Virus record (IMG/VR): IMGVR_UViG_3300025435_001056
Coordinates: 112,633-176,632 of that record
Length of the DNA: 64,000 nt
Source: a virus
Strand: one strand, 5' to 3'
Shown in pieces: positions 23,988 to 32,103 of the stretch. The position numbers were made by a program, and so were the translations under genes. Position 1 is the first letter of the stretch. The number at the start of each line of letters is the position of its first letter. The notes beneath the pieces were generated by a model that did not search any database, had not been told where the DNA came from, and saw only the letters and a list, made by a program, of their open reading frames with translations.

Positions 23988-24954
23988 CGCCGCAAACAGT
24001 ATTACAGTTGTAAATTTGACGATCAGTGCTCCAGGTTTTTTCGATACGATCAAACCAGGTCATAGCTTGTTCTATACCAACTTGGTTGGCATTGTTACAC
24101 TCAGGCAAGATTTGTTTAAGCCCAGGATTTCCTGTATGATTCATTTGTCTAGGATAGAATCCTAACCAACAACAGGGAGATACTTCTCCAGTAGCACTGA
24201 CATATAAAGATTTTGATTTTGCAACTTTGCAATCGATCCTCTTGGGGGTTGTTACAGGATCTATAAGATTATTTCTGCGAGATCCTTCCCACCACATGAT
24301 TTTGTCTTCCCAATTTTTTGGTTCAATGTTGTCGCCTATGTCGTGTGAAAATTCTCGATTGCGATTGAATACTGAAAAACGACTACGACCCTGATCAATT
24401 AATTCAAATTTTTCAAATCCCATTTGCTGGCTTAATTCACGACAAGCATCAATTTGATGTAAATTATGATCAAATTTAATCATTGACCAAATTGCATGCC
24501 CACCTGCTGCAATAAATTTACGAGCATTTTCTAATATAAAATGATAATCGGTGTATTGTCTATATAAGTGATGAGTATCTTCGAGTCCTTCTATTCTAAA
24601 ATGTACGGTAACGCCTAGTCGACCCAATGGTTCCCAAACCGATGGTTTGGCACTGCCATTGGTGGATATCACAATATGAAGAGCGGAATTTTTTTCTAAA
24701 AAATATCGTACAATTTCTAATCCATCACGACAAGTAATAAAATCTCCAAGGTTACCATTTATGTTAATGATTTTAAGTTGCTGTAAAAACTCTGGTTGAA
24801 AAATAGTTTTGGCCTCTGCAAGAGTCATATCGTGTATAGGATAGTCGTCAACTACGTCAACTCCGCCCATGTTCCTAGGACAACCAGGACAACCAGCATT
24901 GCATCGAGTGGAAATTTCTAAGTGTATTTCTTTGACTTCGGAATAGGAGTACAT
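23977..24954 (-). CDS. Radical SAM/SPASM-like protein (325 aa)
   Basis: The radical SAM motif is C18-NAG-C22-PG-C25. A GNLGDFITC segment, HIVISTNGS and HFRIEGLEDT follow as the barrel strands. The C-terminal ATGEVSPCCWLGF and YNCNTVCG regions carry the extra cysteines expected of a SPASM-type auxiliary cluster. Such enzymes often modify peptides or sugars. The start at 24954 is chosen because it opens with the motif at the usual distance and lies five bases after a late-type ATAAATA on this strand. Its closest functional neighbour is the P-loop gene just upstream. Confidence 0.85.
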   Translation of the reverse strand: MYSYSEVKEIHLEISTRCNAGCPGCPRNMGGVDVVDDYPIHDMTLAEAKTIFQPEFLQQLKIININGNLGDFITCRDGLEIVRYFLEKNSALHIVISTNGSAKPSVWEPLGRLGVTVHFRIEGLEDTHHLYRQYTDYHFILENARKFIAAGGHAIWSMIKFDHNLHQIDACRELSQQMGFEKFELIDQGRSRFSVFNRNREFSHDIGDNIEPKNWEDKIMWWEGSRRNNLIDPVTTPKRIDCKVAKSKSLYVSATGEVSPCCWLGFYPRQMNHTGNPGLKQILPECNNANQVGIEQAMTWFDRIEKTWSTDRQIYNCNTVCGVTE

Positions 24955-24959
24955 TTTTA

Positions 24960-24966
24960 TATTTAT
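24960..24966 (-). promoter_or_regulatory. T4-late-type promoter motif ATAAATA (minus strand)
   Basis: On the minus strand ATAAATA is followed by five bases and the ATG of the radical SAM gene, the same spacing as at 8834, 26637 and 40941. Confidence 0.55.
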
Positions 24967-25709
24967 TGTAGTATAGATTCGCACATGGTTTTAGACCAAT
25001 GCTGACCAAACAAATCTATAGAGTCGGGCGATTTTGCCATTTCCAAATTTGTTTGCCATAGTTTATGATAACATGGAGCGATATCAATATTGAGTAACTC
25101 AGACAAACGTTTGCTACCATCGGGCGATATCACATCTTTATAAGGTATAGTCACGTGCGGAAAATTTACAAAAGGAGTTGAATTATTTCTCACAGATAGT
25201 TGTTTTTTGAAAATCTTGCATCGATCTTGGTTTGTTATTATTTGATTTTTGAATTGGTAATCTATGTGATATTTTGGTAAATTGTATTCGATAGCATGCC
25301 GACGGGTGTCATAAAATCCAAAAGTTTTGACACAAAATTCCCAACATAAAGTTGCAAAGTCAACTCCGGTGGTATCGATCACAATAATTTTTATAGCCGG
25401 TAAATCGTCTGTGCATATTTGATTGTTAATATGCCATCCGTGGCAAGCGCCCGAATAAACATATTCAGCATTGGAATCTAAATGCCAATTTTGTTTTTGT
25501 AAATAGTCACGGAGATTATTAGGGCCAATATCCGGCAACTTGTCAAGATTTCTCATTGCCTGTTGAACACCGTGACTACGGCCAGTTAGGGGGTCTATAA
25601 TCCACTCATTGTTGATTGATCCTGGCAAACTACCAAGCCACCCAGCAACAAAGTCGGTTCTAGAACCACCACAACCTAAGGTTAAGTAAAGAGATATAGG
25701 GTAGGTCAT
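24963..25709 (-). CDS. P-loop/sulfotransferase-like protein (248 aa)
   Basis: The N-terminal LYLTLGCGGSRTDFVAGWLG resembles a strand followed by a phosphate-binding loop, as in sulfotransferase-type P-loop proteins that bind PAPS rather than ATP. A central IKIIVIDTTGVDFATL strand and CHGWH segment are present. No firm family match can be made. It lies upstream of the radical SAM gene on the same strand. A GTAAATA motif precedes its ATG by six bases. Confidence 0.55.
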   Translation of the reverse strand: MTYPISLYLTLGCGGSRTDFVAGWLGSLPGSINNEWIIDPLTGRSHGVQQAMRNLDKLPDIGPNNLRDYLQKQNWHLDSNAEYVYSGACHGWHINNQICTDDLPAIKIIVIDTTGVDFATLCWEFCVKTFGFYDTRRHAIEYNLPKYHIDYQFKNQIITNQDRCKIFKKQLSVRNNSTPFVNFPHVTIPYKDVISPDGSKRLSELLNIDIAPCYHKLWQTNLEMAKSPDSIDLFGQHWSKTMCESILQ

Positions 25710-25715
25710 ACCCTA

Positions 25716-25722
25716 TATTTAC
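25716..25722 (-). promoter_or_regulatory. T4-late-type promoter motif GTAAATA (minus strand)
   Basis: GTAAATA on the minus strand is followed by six bases (tagggt) and the ATG at 25709. Confidence 0.45.
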
Positions 25723-25729
25723 TATTTGA

Positions 25730-26470
25730 TTACTCGGCATAAAGATTTAGCACGCTATCGATGATAGCATGCCGCTGTATGTCGCGATTATCTAAATTAC
25801 ATACAGCTATTCCTTTTACACCCCCTTTCTGCAATCTTTGGCACAGGTCTATCAGACCATTATTGCCGCGGCTGCGATCCGCCTGTTCTACGTCGCCCGT
25901 GATTACAATCTTACTGTCTTGGCCGATACGGGTCATCAGCATTTTGCATTGTGCTGGCGTGGCATTTTGCATTTCGTCAGCTACAATATATGCATTTTTT
26001 AACGTTCTGCCCCTCATAAAAGCCAGCGGAGCAATCTCTATAGTTTGCTCTTCTATCATAGCGGCTATATCGGGTTGACGATAGTACTCGCGAAGAATAT
26101 CTGTCAATGGTCGTACCCAAGGATCCATTTTTTGATTGAGGTCGCCGGGTAAGAAACCATGTTTTTCGTCTTCTACACCCACTGCTGGGCGTGTTAACAC
26201 TATACGATCTACTGCTCCTTCTCTAAATGCTTTTACTGCTGCCAGCATGGCCAAATAGGTTTTTCCTGTTCCTGCTGGACCTGCTGTAACCACAATCGAC
26301 TGATTTTTGTCCTGCAAGGCCAAAACCAACCGCTCTTGATTTCTTGTACGTGGTACAATATCAATAGGCCGTTGTTTTTGTGGTTTTGGTTGATCAAAAC
26401 GGATTGTGTTTTCTTGTAATGTCATTTTCTGACGCTTTTGTGATTTGCTAACTACTTTTTGTCTACTCAT
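25730..26470 (-). CDS. phoH: PhoH-like ATPase (246 aa)
   Basis: The protein has Walker A GPAGTGKT near residue 65, the LTRPAVGVEDEKHGFLPGDL block, Walker B IVADEMQNATPAQ and ITGDVEQAD, all diagnostic of PhoH. The N-terminal 30 residues are basic. PhoH-like ATPases/helicases are frequent in marine T4-like phages and their role during infection is not settled. A GGAG site lies before the ATG. It is the promoter-proximal gene of the minus-strand block and diverges from the 26649 gene. Confidence 0.93.
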   Translation of the reverse strand: MSRQKVVSKSQKRQKMTLQENTIRFDQPKPQKQRPIDIVPRTRNQERLVLALQDKNQSIVVTAGPAGTGKTYLAMLAAVKAFREGAVDRIVLTRPAVGVEDEKHGFLPGDLNQKMDPWVRPLTDILREYYRQPDIAAMIEEQTIEIAPLAFMRGRTLKNAYIVADEMQNATPAQCKMLMTRIGQDSKIVITGDVEQADRSRGNNGLIDLCQRLQKGGVKGIAVCNLDNRDIQRHAIIDSVLNLYAE

Positions 26471-26530
26471 GATACTCCGTGTAGTGGGTTAGATTACTTC
26501 CAACAGCACCGTGCTGTCTTAATTATTTAG

Positions 26531-26561
26531 GTACCCATACTCAAAAGTTTAGTATGGGTAC
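26531..26561. repeat. Perfect inverted repeat in divergent intergenic region
   Basis: GTACCCATACT (26531-26541) and AGTATGGGTAC (26551-26561) are perfect inverted copies around nine bases. A second short palindrome CAGCAC/GTGCTG lies at 26504-26516. They lie between divergent phoH and the 26649 gene, so an operator or a bidirectional structural element is possible. No T run follows. Confidence 0.6.
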
Positions 26562-26636
26562 TAAATGATTTAAATCTAGTATAAGTATTAGACTGTACAC
26601 TCAACTCTCCAAACTGTTCATAGTTGTAAATTAACC

Positions 26637-26643
26637 ATAAATA
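26637..26643 (+). promoter_or_regulatory. T4-late-type promoter motif ATAAATA
   Basis: ATAAATA is followed by five bases (atcat) and ATG at 26649. Confidence 0.55.
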
Positions 26644-26648
26644 ATCAT

Positions 26649-27227
26649 ATGGATCAAGAAATTTTTAAAAATCATCAAGACTACTGGCAAGTTGCCAAAA
26701 ACATTCGTGACATCTACATGAGCGAAGGTAGTCTGCTTACTCTGTTGGATTTTGAACGAGTGCTAGATGAACTAGATATCTATGCGTTCAAAAACTGGAG
26801 CATAGGCGAACTGGTACAGGGCCCCACAGTTAGCAAGTATCGTGTAAGTTGCATATTCATGTGGCCTGAAAAACTCATGCCAGATCCGCGTGGTGCTTGT
26901 AGACTCTTGCCATTTGACTGCAAGGTCGAATACAAAAAAACCACAATGAAAATTCCAGTCAAGATTATGGATCCGTCGGACTATCGCCCAGGCACACACA
27001 AGGCCAAGATTACCGAAAAGAAAATATGGCTGGTAGAGATAACCATGCCCAAGAGTCTCATGAGCGACATACGCACCGGTTCTGTAGAACTAGAAGACCA
27101 AGACATTGACTTGGCTGACCTAGATGATGCTTACGAACAGGATCTAGATAAAGACGAATTACAAAATCAACAACAAGCCCAAAATGCACAACAATCACTT
27201 AGCCAACCTCAAACGCCTGGTTTCTGA
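26649..27227 (+). CDS. Conserved phage protein with acidic tail (192 aa)
   Basis: The product begins MDQEIFKNHQDYWQVAKNIR and contains FMWPEKLMPDPRGACRLLPF. From about residue 145 it is acidic (DIDLADLDDAYEQDLDKDEL) and ends in a glutamine-rich tail. No enzymatic domain is recognised. It is a conserved hypothetical type known to me from large T4-like phages. It overlaps the following gene by 44 bases, so both are probably made from one late transcript. Confidence 0.7.
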   Translation: MDQEIFKNHQDYWQVAKNIRDIYMSEGSLLTLLDFERVLDELDIYAFKNWSIGELVQGPTVSKYRVSCIFMWPEKLMPDPRGACRLLPFDCKVEYKKTTMKIPVKIMDPSDYRPGTHKAKITEKKIWLVEITMPKSLMSDIRTGSVELEDQDIDLADLDDAYEQDLDKDELQNQQQAQNAQQSLSQPQTPGF

Positions 27228-27753
27228 AAGCCTAGACTATAAAGAAATGGAAGGCTTGATGAAGCCTACAATTCATGTGGATGAATTTTCAAGTAAGATG
27301 GGCGACGACGATGACATCATTGTGGTCAGTTTTTTTGTGCGTGATGCTCAGGCCGCAAAGGATCTAATGACCTGGTTTGAAAAAGGTTATGATTTTGTGT
27401 TGGATGCAGATCGTAGTCCAGGCGAAATCAAACCCAATCGTTATCTAGTGTATGTAGAAATTCGGCGTCGTAGCACAGCCGGGGCACATGTGGAACAACT
27501 CTTAAACGACCTCAATACTTTGACCGAACACCAAGGCAGTTCGGCCTGGACCATGCACTACAAGGGCGAATCAATTCCATTTACAATGGAAACTTTTGAA
27601 CAGTTGGTACCATTAAGTCCTAGAGCTTACCGTGAGCGTTACGAGCAAGATCTCAACGAAATGCGCACAGCTGCCGGAGTCCCGGTGGTCACCCACTACG
27701 ATCGAAAAGACCCGGCCTTGCAATCTATTCAATCAGCCGCTGGCCTACTATAA
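27184..27753 (+). CDS. Conserved phage protein (189 aa)
   Basis: The product begins MHNNHLANLKRLVSESLDYK and contains the segments IIVVSFFVRDAQAAKDLMTW and KPNRYLVYVEIRRRS. It ends near THYDRKDPALQSIQSAAGLL. The alpha/beta pattern suggests a small globular domain, and no catalytic residues stand out. The start inside the previous gene is chosen because of strong ORF length; a later ATG would remove conserved-looking sequence. Function is unknown. Confidence 0.7.
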   Translation: MHNNHLANLKRLVSESLDYKEMEGLMKPTIHVDEFSSKMGDDDDIIVVSFFVRDAQAAKDLMTWFEKGYDFVLDADRSPGEIKPNRYLVYVEIRRRSTAGAHVEQLLNDLNTLTEHQGSSAWTMHYKGESIPFTMETFEQLVPLSPRAYRERYEQDLNEMRTAAGVPVVTHYDRKDPALQSIQSAAGLL

Positions 27754-27780
27754 AATCATAGTGTTATCGTAATCTAGGTA

Positions 27781-27786
27781 TATAAT
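27781..27786 (+). promoter_or_regulatory. -10 box TATAAT five bases before a start codon
   Basis: TATAAT is followed by tgcct and ATG (27792). No convincing -35 box is seen, so this is a weaker member of the leaderless group. Confidence 0.45.
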
Positions 27787-27791
27787 TGCCT

Positions 27792-28475
27792 ATGAAACTA
27801 AAAAGTTTTGGATGTAGTTTTATCTTTGGTTCAGAACTGGCCGATGATGGGCATGGTGGACCGTATGCTACGCCTAGTCAGTTGACTTGGCCTGCACATT
27901 TAGCTAGTTATTTAAATCGTCAATACGAATGCTATGCTCGTCCAGGGTCTGGGAATCTACAGATATTAGAAAGTATCTTAAATCAAGCAGCCACCAGTAC
28001 CAGTTCGGATTTATTTGTTATTGGATGGACCTGGATCGATCGATTTGATTACTACCCAACAAATCCCAACACGCCTAGTCGCAGTCCTTGGCGTACTATT
28101 ATGCCGGTAGATACCGATACAGTAGCTCAAGTTTACTATAGAAATCTACATTCAGAATATCGTGACAAACTTGTTTCTTTGGCCAATATCAAATTGGCCA
28201 TTGATACATTACAACAACGACAAATTCCCTTTGTGATGACCTACATGGATCAACTGTTGTTTGATCAGCAGTGGCATATTACCCCGGCTGTGATCGAACT
28301 ACAAACCTATGTGCAACCTTTTATGAAAAATTTTGATGGACAAACATTTTTAGAATGGAGCAGGGCCAATGATTATCCAGAAACTGCGGCTTGGCATCCT
28401 TTAGAAGAAGCACACCGAGCCGCATCTGATTTTATGATTAAAGTTTTTGATAAACAAAATACAGGCGATTGTTAG
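27792..28475 (+). CDS. SGNH-like hydrolase family protein (227 aa)
   Basis: The start MKLKSFGCSFIFGSEL carries a GxS nucleophile motif with serine at residue 9. PGSGNLQI near 53 matches the GxN block, and WHPLEEAH near 208 supplies the C-terminal histidine. The overall plan parallels that of the 22275 protein, including the PGSGN block, so the two are distant paralogues or independent captures. Likely an esterase or acyltransferase. The start at 27792 is preferred over 27786 because 27786 lies in the -10 box. It overlaps the convergent methyltransferase gene by 38 bases. Confidence 0.6.
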   Translation: MKLKSFGCSFIFGSELADDGHGGPYATPSQLTWPAHLASYLNRQYECYARPGSGNLQILESILNQAATSTSSDLFVIGWTWIDRFDYYPTNPNTPSRSPWRTIMPVDTDTVAQVYYRNLHSEYRDKLVSLANIKLAIDTLQQRQIPFVMTYMDQLLFDQQWHITPAVIELQTYVQPFMKNFDGQTFLEWSRANDYPETAAWHPLEEAHRAASDFMIKVFDKQNTGDC

Positions 28476-29166
28476 CATCCTTCTTGAATTCCAATAGTTT
28501 GAGATTAAACAGTTCGGCAAACTCATTTACTAGCTCAAACGACCAGGGAAAAATATCCACATACGGTCCTGTTTTATGGGTCACTCCGGGGTTAGCACGC
28601 AGATAAAAACGTCCACCCGTTTTAAGCAGATCCACGCAGTGTCCAAAACGAGCTTCGATTTCATCTTGGCTGTTAAAATTGATAGATCCCAAGGCCATGA
28701 TCACATCGTACTTGTGCTTTACACGGTATTCGAGAATATCTACCTGATAGTCAGCTGCGTCATTGTAAGGATCAATGCCCACTAAATTTTGAATACGGCC
28801 TTTGAATGGATGATACCCACAGCCCACATCCAGTACAGCTTCGGGATTGAGTTTGTTGATTTCTTCTGCTAGTTGCCAACCAGTGTGATTGTAATCATCC
28901 GTACGCGGTTTCCAAATTTCCCCAAAAAAGCGCAGAATGTAGCGTTCGCTGATGGTGTCTACAATTTTGAGCAACGGGCCGTTGAAGCCGCAGTCTTCCA
29001 ACATGAGTTCAGCTTCTATCGTATCCTTGAACTTGCGATAACGAGCCGGCGTCCAAGGCAGTTGATCTACCTCAGTGTCGACGTCAATAGAAATATTCTT
29101 ATACTTGGGTAAATTAAAAGTATCTTGTAAATTTTTTGTAATTAGGTTAAAAATTTTGGTATTCAT
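28438..29166 (-). CDS. Class I SAM-dependent methyltransferase (242 aa)
   Basis: The SAM-binding motif I is AVLDVGCGYHPF near residue 109, followed by the LVGIDPYND acidic strand and the KYDVIMALGSINF and LLKTGGRFYLRANPG post-motifs. The N-terminal 90 residues form an additional helical domain. The substrate is unknown. It is isolated on the minus strand between plus-strand genes. Confidence 0.8.
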   Translation of the reverse strand: MNTKIFNLITKNLQDTFNLPKYKNISIDVDTEVDQLPWTPARYRKFKDTIEAELMLEDCGFNGPLLKIVDTISERYILRFFGEIWKPRTDDYNHTGWQLAEEINKLNPEAVLDVGCGYHPFKGRIQNLVGIDPYNDAADYQVDILEYRVKHKYDVIMALGSINFNSQDEIEARFGHCVDLLKTGGRFYLRANPGVTHKTGPYVDIFPWSFELVNEFAELFNLKLLEFKKDANNRLYFVYQKL

Positions 29167-29185
29167 TAAAAATTTTCCGTTTTAG

Positions 29186-29192
29186 GTAAATA
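29186..29192 (+). promoter_or_regulatory. Late-type motif GTAAATA upstream of diiron gene
   Basis: GTAAATA lies 65 bases before the ATG at 29258, which has a good AAGGAG site. Support is moderate because of the distance. Confidence 0.3.
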
Positions 29193-29257
29193 ATTTTACA
29201 AAGAGCTTAAAAATTTTAGGCCACTTGTAAATTCATATAACTATTTAAGGAGATTTT

Positions 29258-29953
29258 ATGAACTCAAAAGAATTTGTTGCCAAGATCGTGGCCGATAACC
29301 AAGCCCTGTTTCAAGCAAGCCAGCACAATGTTCGGGCTTACTTTGACAGTAAGCCAGCTCAAGAAGAACTGGTAGAGCACTTTATTGGCCGTATGGTCAA
29401 TGAGCGTATGAACATGGTTGAGATCAGCCAAGCTATTGCTACCATGCCTGCCGATGCAGATCCTGTAGAATTACAGTTGTTGACACAACAGGCTGCCGAC
29501 GAAGCTGTTCATTTCCGTCTTGTTAAAGAAGTTATTGAACACATTCAAGGTGCACCAGTTGATGTAGAAGCCGCCATTGCTCGCGAAGCCGCTAAACCAA
29601 CTGCCAAAGGTGCTGGTTTATTGGCCAAGTACGGTGCAGAGAATGATCGAGTGGCTCTTGCCGCTTATCAGTTGGTTGCCGAAGGTCGCGCCGAAGCTGT
29701 TTGGAACACTATGGCCGAGTGCATTGAAGATGAATTTATTAGTAAAAGTTATGCCAAAATTGCCCGGGATGAAGGTTTCCACAGCAAGATTGGTGCTCGT
29801 AAGCTAGAGCAGTTAGTTACAGATGCAGAAGTTGCTGCTCGAGTTGAAACATTGGTTGCCGCTATGCGTAAAGACTTGTATGAAATTTCATGCCGGAACA
29901 CTGTAGCAGCTGAAGCTGGCAAAGAGCTAGTGGCAGACGCATACGGTTGGTAA
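29258..29953 (+). CDS. Ferritin-like diiron-carboxylate protein (231 aa)
   Basis: Two ExxH motifs occur on predicted helices, E82-AV-H85 (QQAADEAVHFRLVKE) and E172-GF-H175 (RDEGFHSKIGA). Further glutamates E49 and E142 are placed to complete a four-helix diiron site, as in MiaE- or PaaA-type oxygenases. The protein is therefore probably a small diiron oxidase or oxygenase. No exact family can be assigned. It heads the 29258-34462 cassette, with a strong AAGGAG site. The next gene starts one base after its stop. Confidence 0.65.
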   Translation: MNSKEFVAKIVADNQALFQASQHNVRAYFDSKPAQEELVEHFIGRMVNERMNMVEISQAIATMPADADPVELQLLTQQAADEAVHFRLVKEVIEHIQGAPVDVEAAIAREAAKPTAKGAGLLAKYGAENDRVALAAYQLVAEGRAEAVWNTMAECIEDEFISKSYAKIARDEGFHSKIGARKLEQLVTDAEVAARVETLVAAMRKDLYEISCRNTVAAEAGKELVADAYGW

Positions 29954-29954
29954 T

Positions 29955-30515
29955 TTGAAAATAGGACTCACTCAGCGGATCCTAAACTTCAGAGGGCGGG
30001 CGTATGACTCAATTGAGCATGGTTGGTATTCCTACTTGAAAGAGCATACGCTTGTTTTTGTTCCCAATCGATTAGATCAGGATTTTGAATCAGTAGCACA
30101 AGAAGTAGATTGTCTTATTATCACCGGTGGCGATGATCGTTTGATCAGACGCACCACAGAATTACAATTAGCCACAGCAGTAATAAAACAACAAAAACCT
30201 ATTTTGGGTGTATGTCATGGAGCATTTTTGCTGACTGATGTGTTTGGCGGTATAGTCGGTCGTAAAGACGGACATAGAGATGGAATTGAACATGTGGTCC
30301 GGTATTGTGAGCAGGATTATGTGGTCAACAGTTTTCACGGACTTGCAATTGAATCGGCACCACCCACAGCACAAGTACTGGCTCGAGACCCCGATGGCAC
30401 TTGCGAATCCTGGATTGATGGGTTGGTAGCAGCAGTAGTATGGCATCCAGAACGTATGGCAAACCCCTGGTTGCCAACAGAAATACAAAATTTAATATTC
30501 AAGGACAACAAATGA
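29955..30515 (+). CDS. Class I glutamine amidotransferase-like protein (186 aa)
   Basis: The sequence has the class I GATase / peptidase C26 plan: CLIITGGDDRL near 53, the nucleophile elbow PILGVCHGAFLL with C87, VVNSFHGLAI, and the VVWHPERM histidine/glutamate pair at H164 and E166. Members cleave gamma-glutamyl amides or supply ammonia. It uses a TTG start one base after the preceding stop; MKIGLTQRIL is the expected N-terminus. No synthase partner domain is fused. A gamma-glutamyl hydrolase acting on a ligated glutamate is a possibility in view of the RimK-like gene at the left edge, but that is inference. Confidence 0.8.
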   Translation: MKIGLTQRILNFRGRAYDSIEHGWYSYLKEHTLVFVPNRLDQDFESVAQEVDCLIITGGDDRLIRRTTELQLATAVIKQQKPILGVCHGAFLLTDVFGGIVGRKDGHRDGIEHVVRYCEQDYVVNSFHGLAIESAPPTAQVLARDPDGTCESWIDGLVAAVVWHPERMANPWLPTEIQNLIFKDNK

Positions 30516-31486
30516 AAAAATTATTAGCGGTATTATTATTAATCCCAACCCTGGCCATGGCCTGGGAACCTATATATCCAGTTTCTGTAATTGTGGGCAA
30601 CACTCCCGGAGCTGGCAACGAAATTGCCTTTAGAGCCCTGGCAGCTGTTGTGCAAAAAAACAATCCCAAGTTTGTGTATGTGGTCGAAAACAAACCCGGT
30701 GCTGATTCAGTAGTGGCTCAAAATTATTTCCTACAGCAACCAGCCGATGGATACACCATCAATCTACCCAGCCATATGAGTACCTATGTGACTAATGACA
30801 TCTGGGAAGCCAAGATCAAAAAGTTTAACTACGATTCATTCATTGATGTCATGACCATGGGCAAGAGTCCATTGGTCCTGGTTGCCAATGCAAAAAGCAA
30901 GATCAATACTCCGGTTGAATTTATTAGATTAATTGCTACAACTACCCGTCCTATTAATGTTGCGGTAGGCGGTGGTGCTCATAGAACTGCCTACGAATAT
31001 CTTATGATGAAGGCCCATGGCAACGCTGACCTGGTCAAACCTATCAAGTTCAATGGTCCTTTACCGGCAGTGACCAGTGTTGCATCATTTGATACCGCCG
31101 GAGGAACAGAATTTGGTATTATGCCCATTGCTGTGGCTCGGCCATTGGTTGAGGCTGGCAAGGTCAAGCCCATTGGATTTACAGGCACACACCGCATGCC
31201 ACAATATCCCAATGTTCCCTTGTTAAATGAATGGGTTCCCGGTATCAATGTATATGCCGCTTGGTCAATAGAATTACCCAAAGGCACGCCTCAAGAAGTA
31301 GTCGATTGGTATCAGCAGAAGTTTAGTGCGGCTGTACATAGTGCGGAGTATAAAAAGTGGTGCGAACAAAATGTGGTCTTTGTGGATGAGTCTGAACTAA
31401 AGCCAGCTGGACTACGCCGGCACATGGAGGAACTGCGTGCTACATTCTTGCCTGTGTTGAAAACTATTGATTTAAGCAAAGAATGA
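30512..31486 (+). CDS. TctC/Bug-family periplasmic substrate-binding protein (324 aa)
   Basis: Residues 1-17 (MKKLLAVLLLIPTLAMA) are a signal peptide. The mature part matches the tripartite tricarboxylate transporter receptor (Bug) family: PVSVIVGNTPGAGNEIAFRA, VENKPGADSVVAQNYFLQQP ADGYT-like segment, and the C-terminal GTPQEVVDWYQQKF. These bind small carboxylated ligands in the periplasm and are hugely expanded in Betaproteobacteria. No TctA/TctB membrane genes are nearby, so it may feed a host transporter or sequester a ligand. It is joined to both neighbours by ATGA overlaps. Confidence 0.85.
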   Translation: MKKLLAVLLLIPTLAMAWEPIYPVSVIVGNTPGAGNEIAFRALAAVVQKNNPKFVYVVENKPGADSVVAQNYFLQQPADGYTINLPSHMSTYVTNDIWEAKIKKFNYDSFIDVMTMGKSPLVLVANAKSKINTPVEFIRLIATTTRPINVAVGGGAHRTAYEYLMMKAHGNADLVKPIKFNGPLPAVTSVASFDTAGGTEFGIMPIAVARPLVEAGKVKPIGFTGTHRMPQYPNVPLLNEWVPGINVYAAWSIELPKGTPQEVVDWYQQKFSAAVHSAEYKKWCEQNVVFVDESELKPAGLRRHMEELRATFLPVLKTIDLSKE

Positions 31487-32103
31487 AATATATCTTTTGT
31501 GCAGGTGCACCTGGCTCAAAATGGAGCAGTCTAATCAAAAACATCTACTACAGCCCCGATGTGGATCGTTCGGACTATTCGGATGACAGAACCTACTGGC
31601 ACGATGCTCCGGGACAGTTGGAACTCATGCACCTAGGTGCTTATTTTGATCCTGGCATGGAGTTTGGCGACTGGTTTGATCGTTTGGACCAATATACTCG
31701 GGCCGAATGTGAAGCTGAATTTGACCGCCCGTTTTCGGGCACAGGTATTCGTATCATCAAAAGCCATGTGTTTGCACATCACATAGATTTTATCAAACAG
31801 ACCTGGCCTGATTGCCCTGTTATCCTGGCACATCGCAACAATGATGCCGCACTGGGCTGGTGGGTCAAGTGTGGACACTTTAATATTACCTACCCGCTAT
31901 ATGATAAGTACTATCGAGATCTGCGAACCATGGCTGGCATAATTGCCAATCAAAATCAGGATATACAAAAAGCATGGGATCATCACAAGGGTAAAATACC
32001 TCCAAATAATCTTGCGTTGGCAGATATTTTAGGAATCAAATTGCCGCCTGATAATTATTTTCAAGACTACAGACAATCGGACCTAGGAGTAAAGGTAATA
32101 TGA
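31483..32103 (+). CDS. Sulfotransferase-like P-loop protein (206 aa)
   Basis: The N-terminus MKYIFCAGAPGSKWSSLIKN has the strand-GxPGSxxS loop typical of PAPS-dependent sulfotransferases. GIRIIKSHVFAHHIDFI near 90 and CPVILAHRNNDAALGWW near 114 fit the two PAPS-contact blocks (xKSH and HRN/RxP). No cytoplasmic ATP-type Walker B is present. Enzyme activity is inference. The gene is tightly coupled on both sides (ATGA), between the TctC protein and a hydroxylase-like protein, and upstream of an APS kinase-like gene that could produce its cofactor. Confidence 0.65.
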   Translation: MKYIFCAGAPGSKWSSLIKNIYYSPDVDRSDYSDDRTYWHDAPGQLELMHLGAYFDPGMEFGDWFDRLDQYTRAECEAEFDRPFSGTGIRIIKSHVFAHHIDFIKQTWPDCPVILAHRNNDAALGWWVKCGHFNITYPLYDKYYRDLRTMAGIIANQNQDIQKAWDHHKGKIPPNNLALADILGIKLPPDNYFQDYRQSDLGVKVI

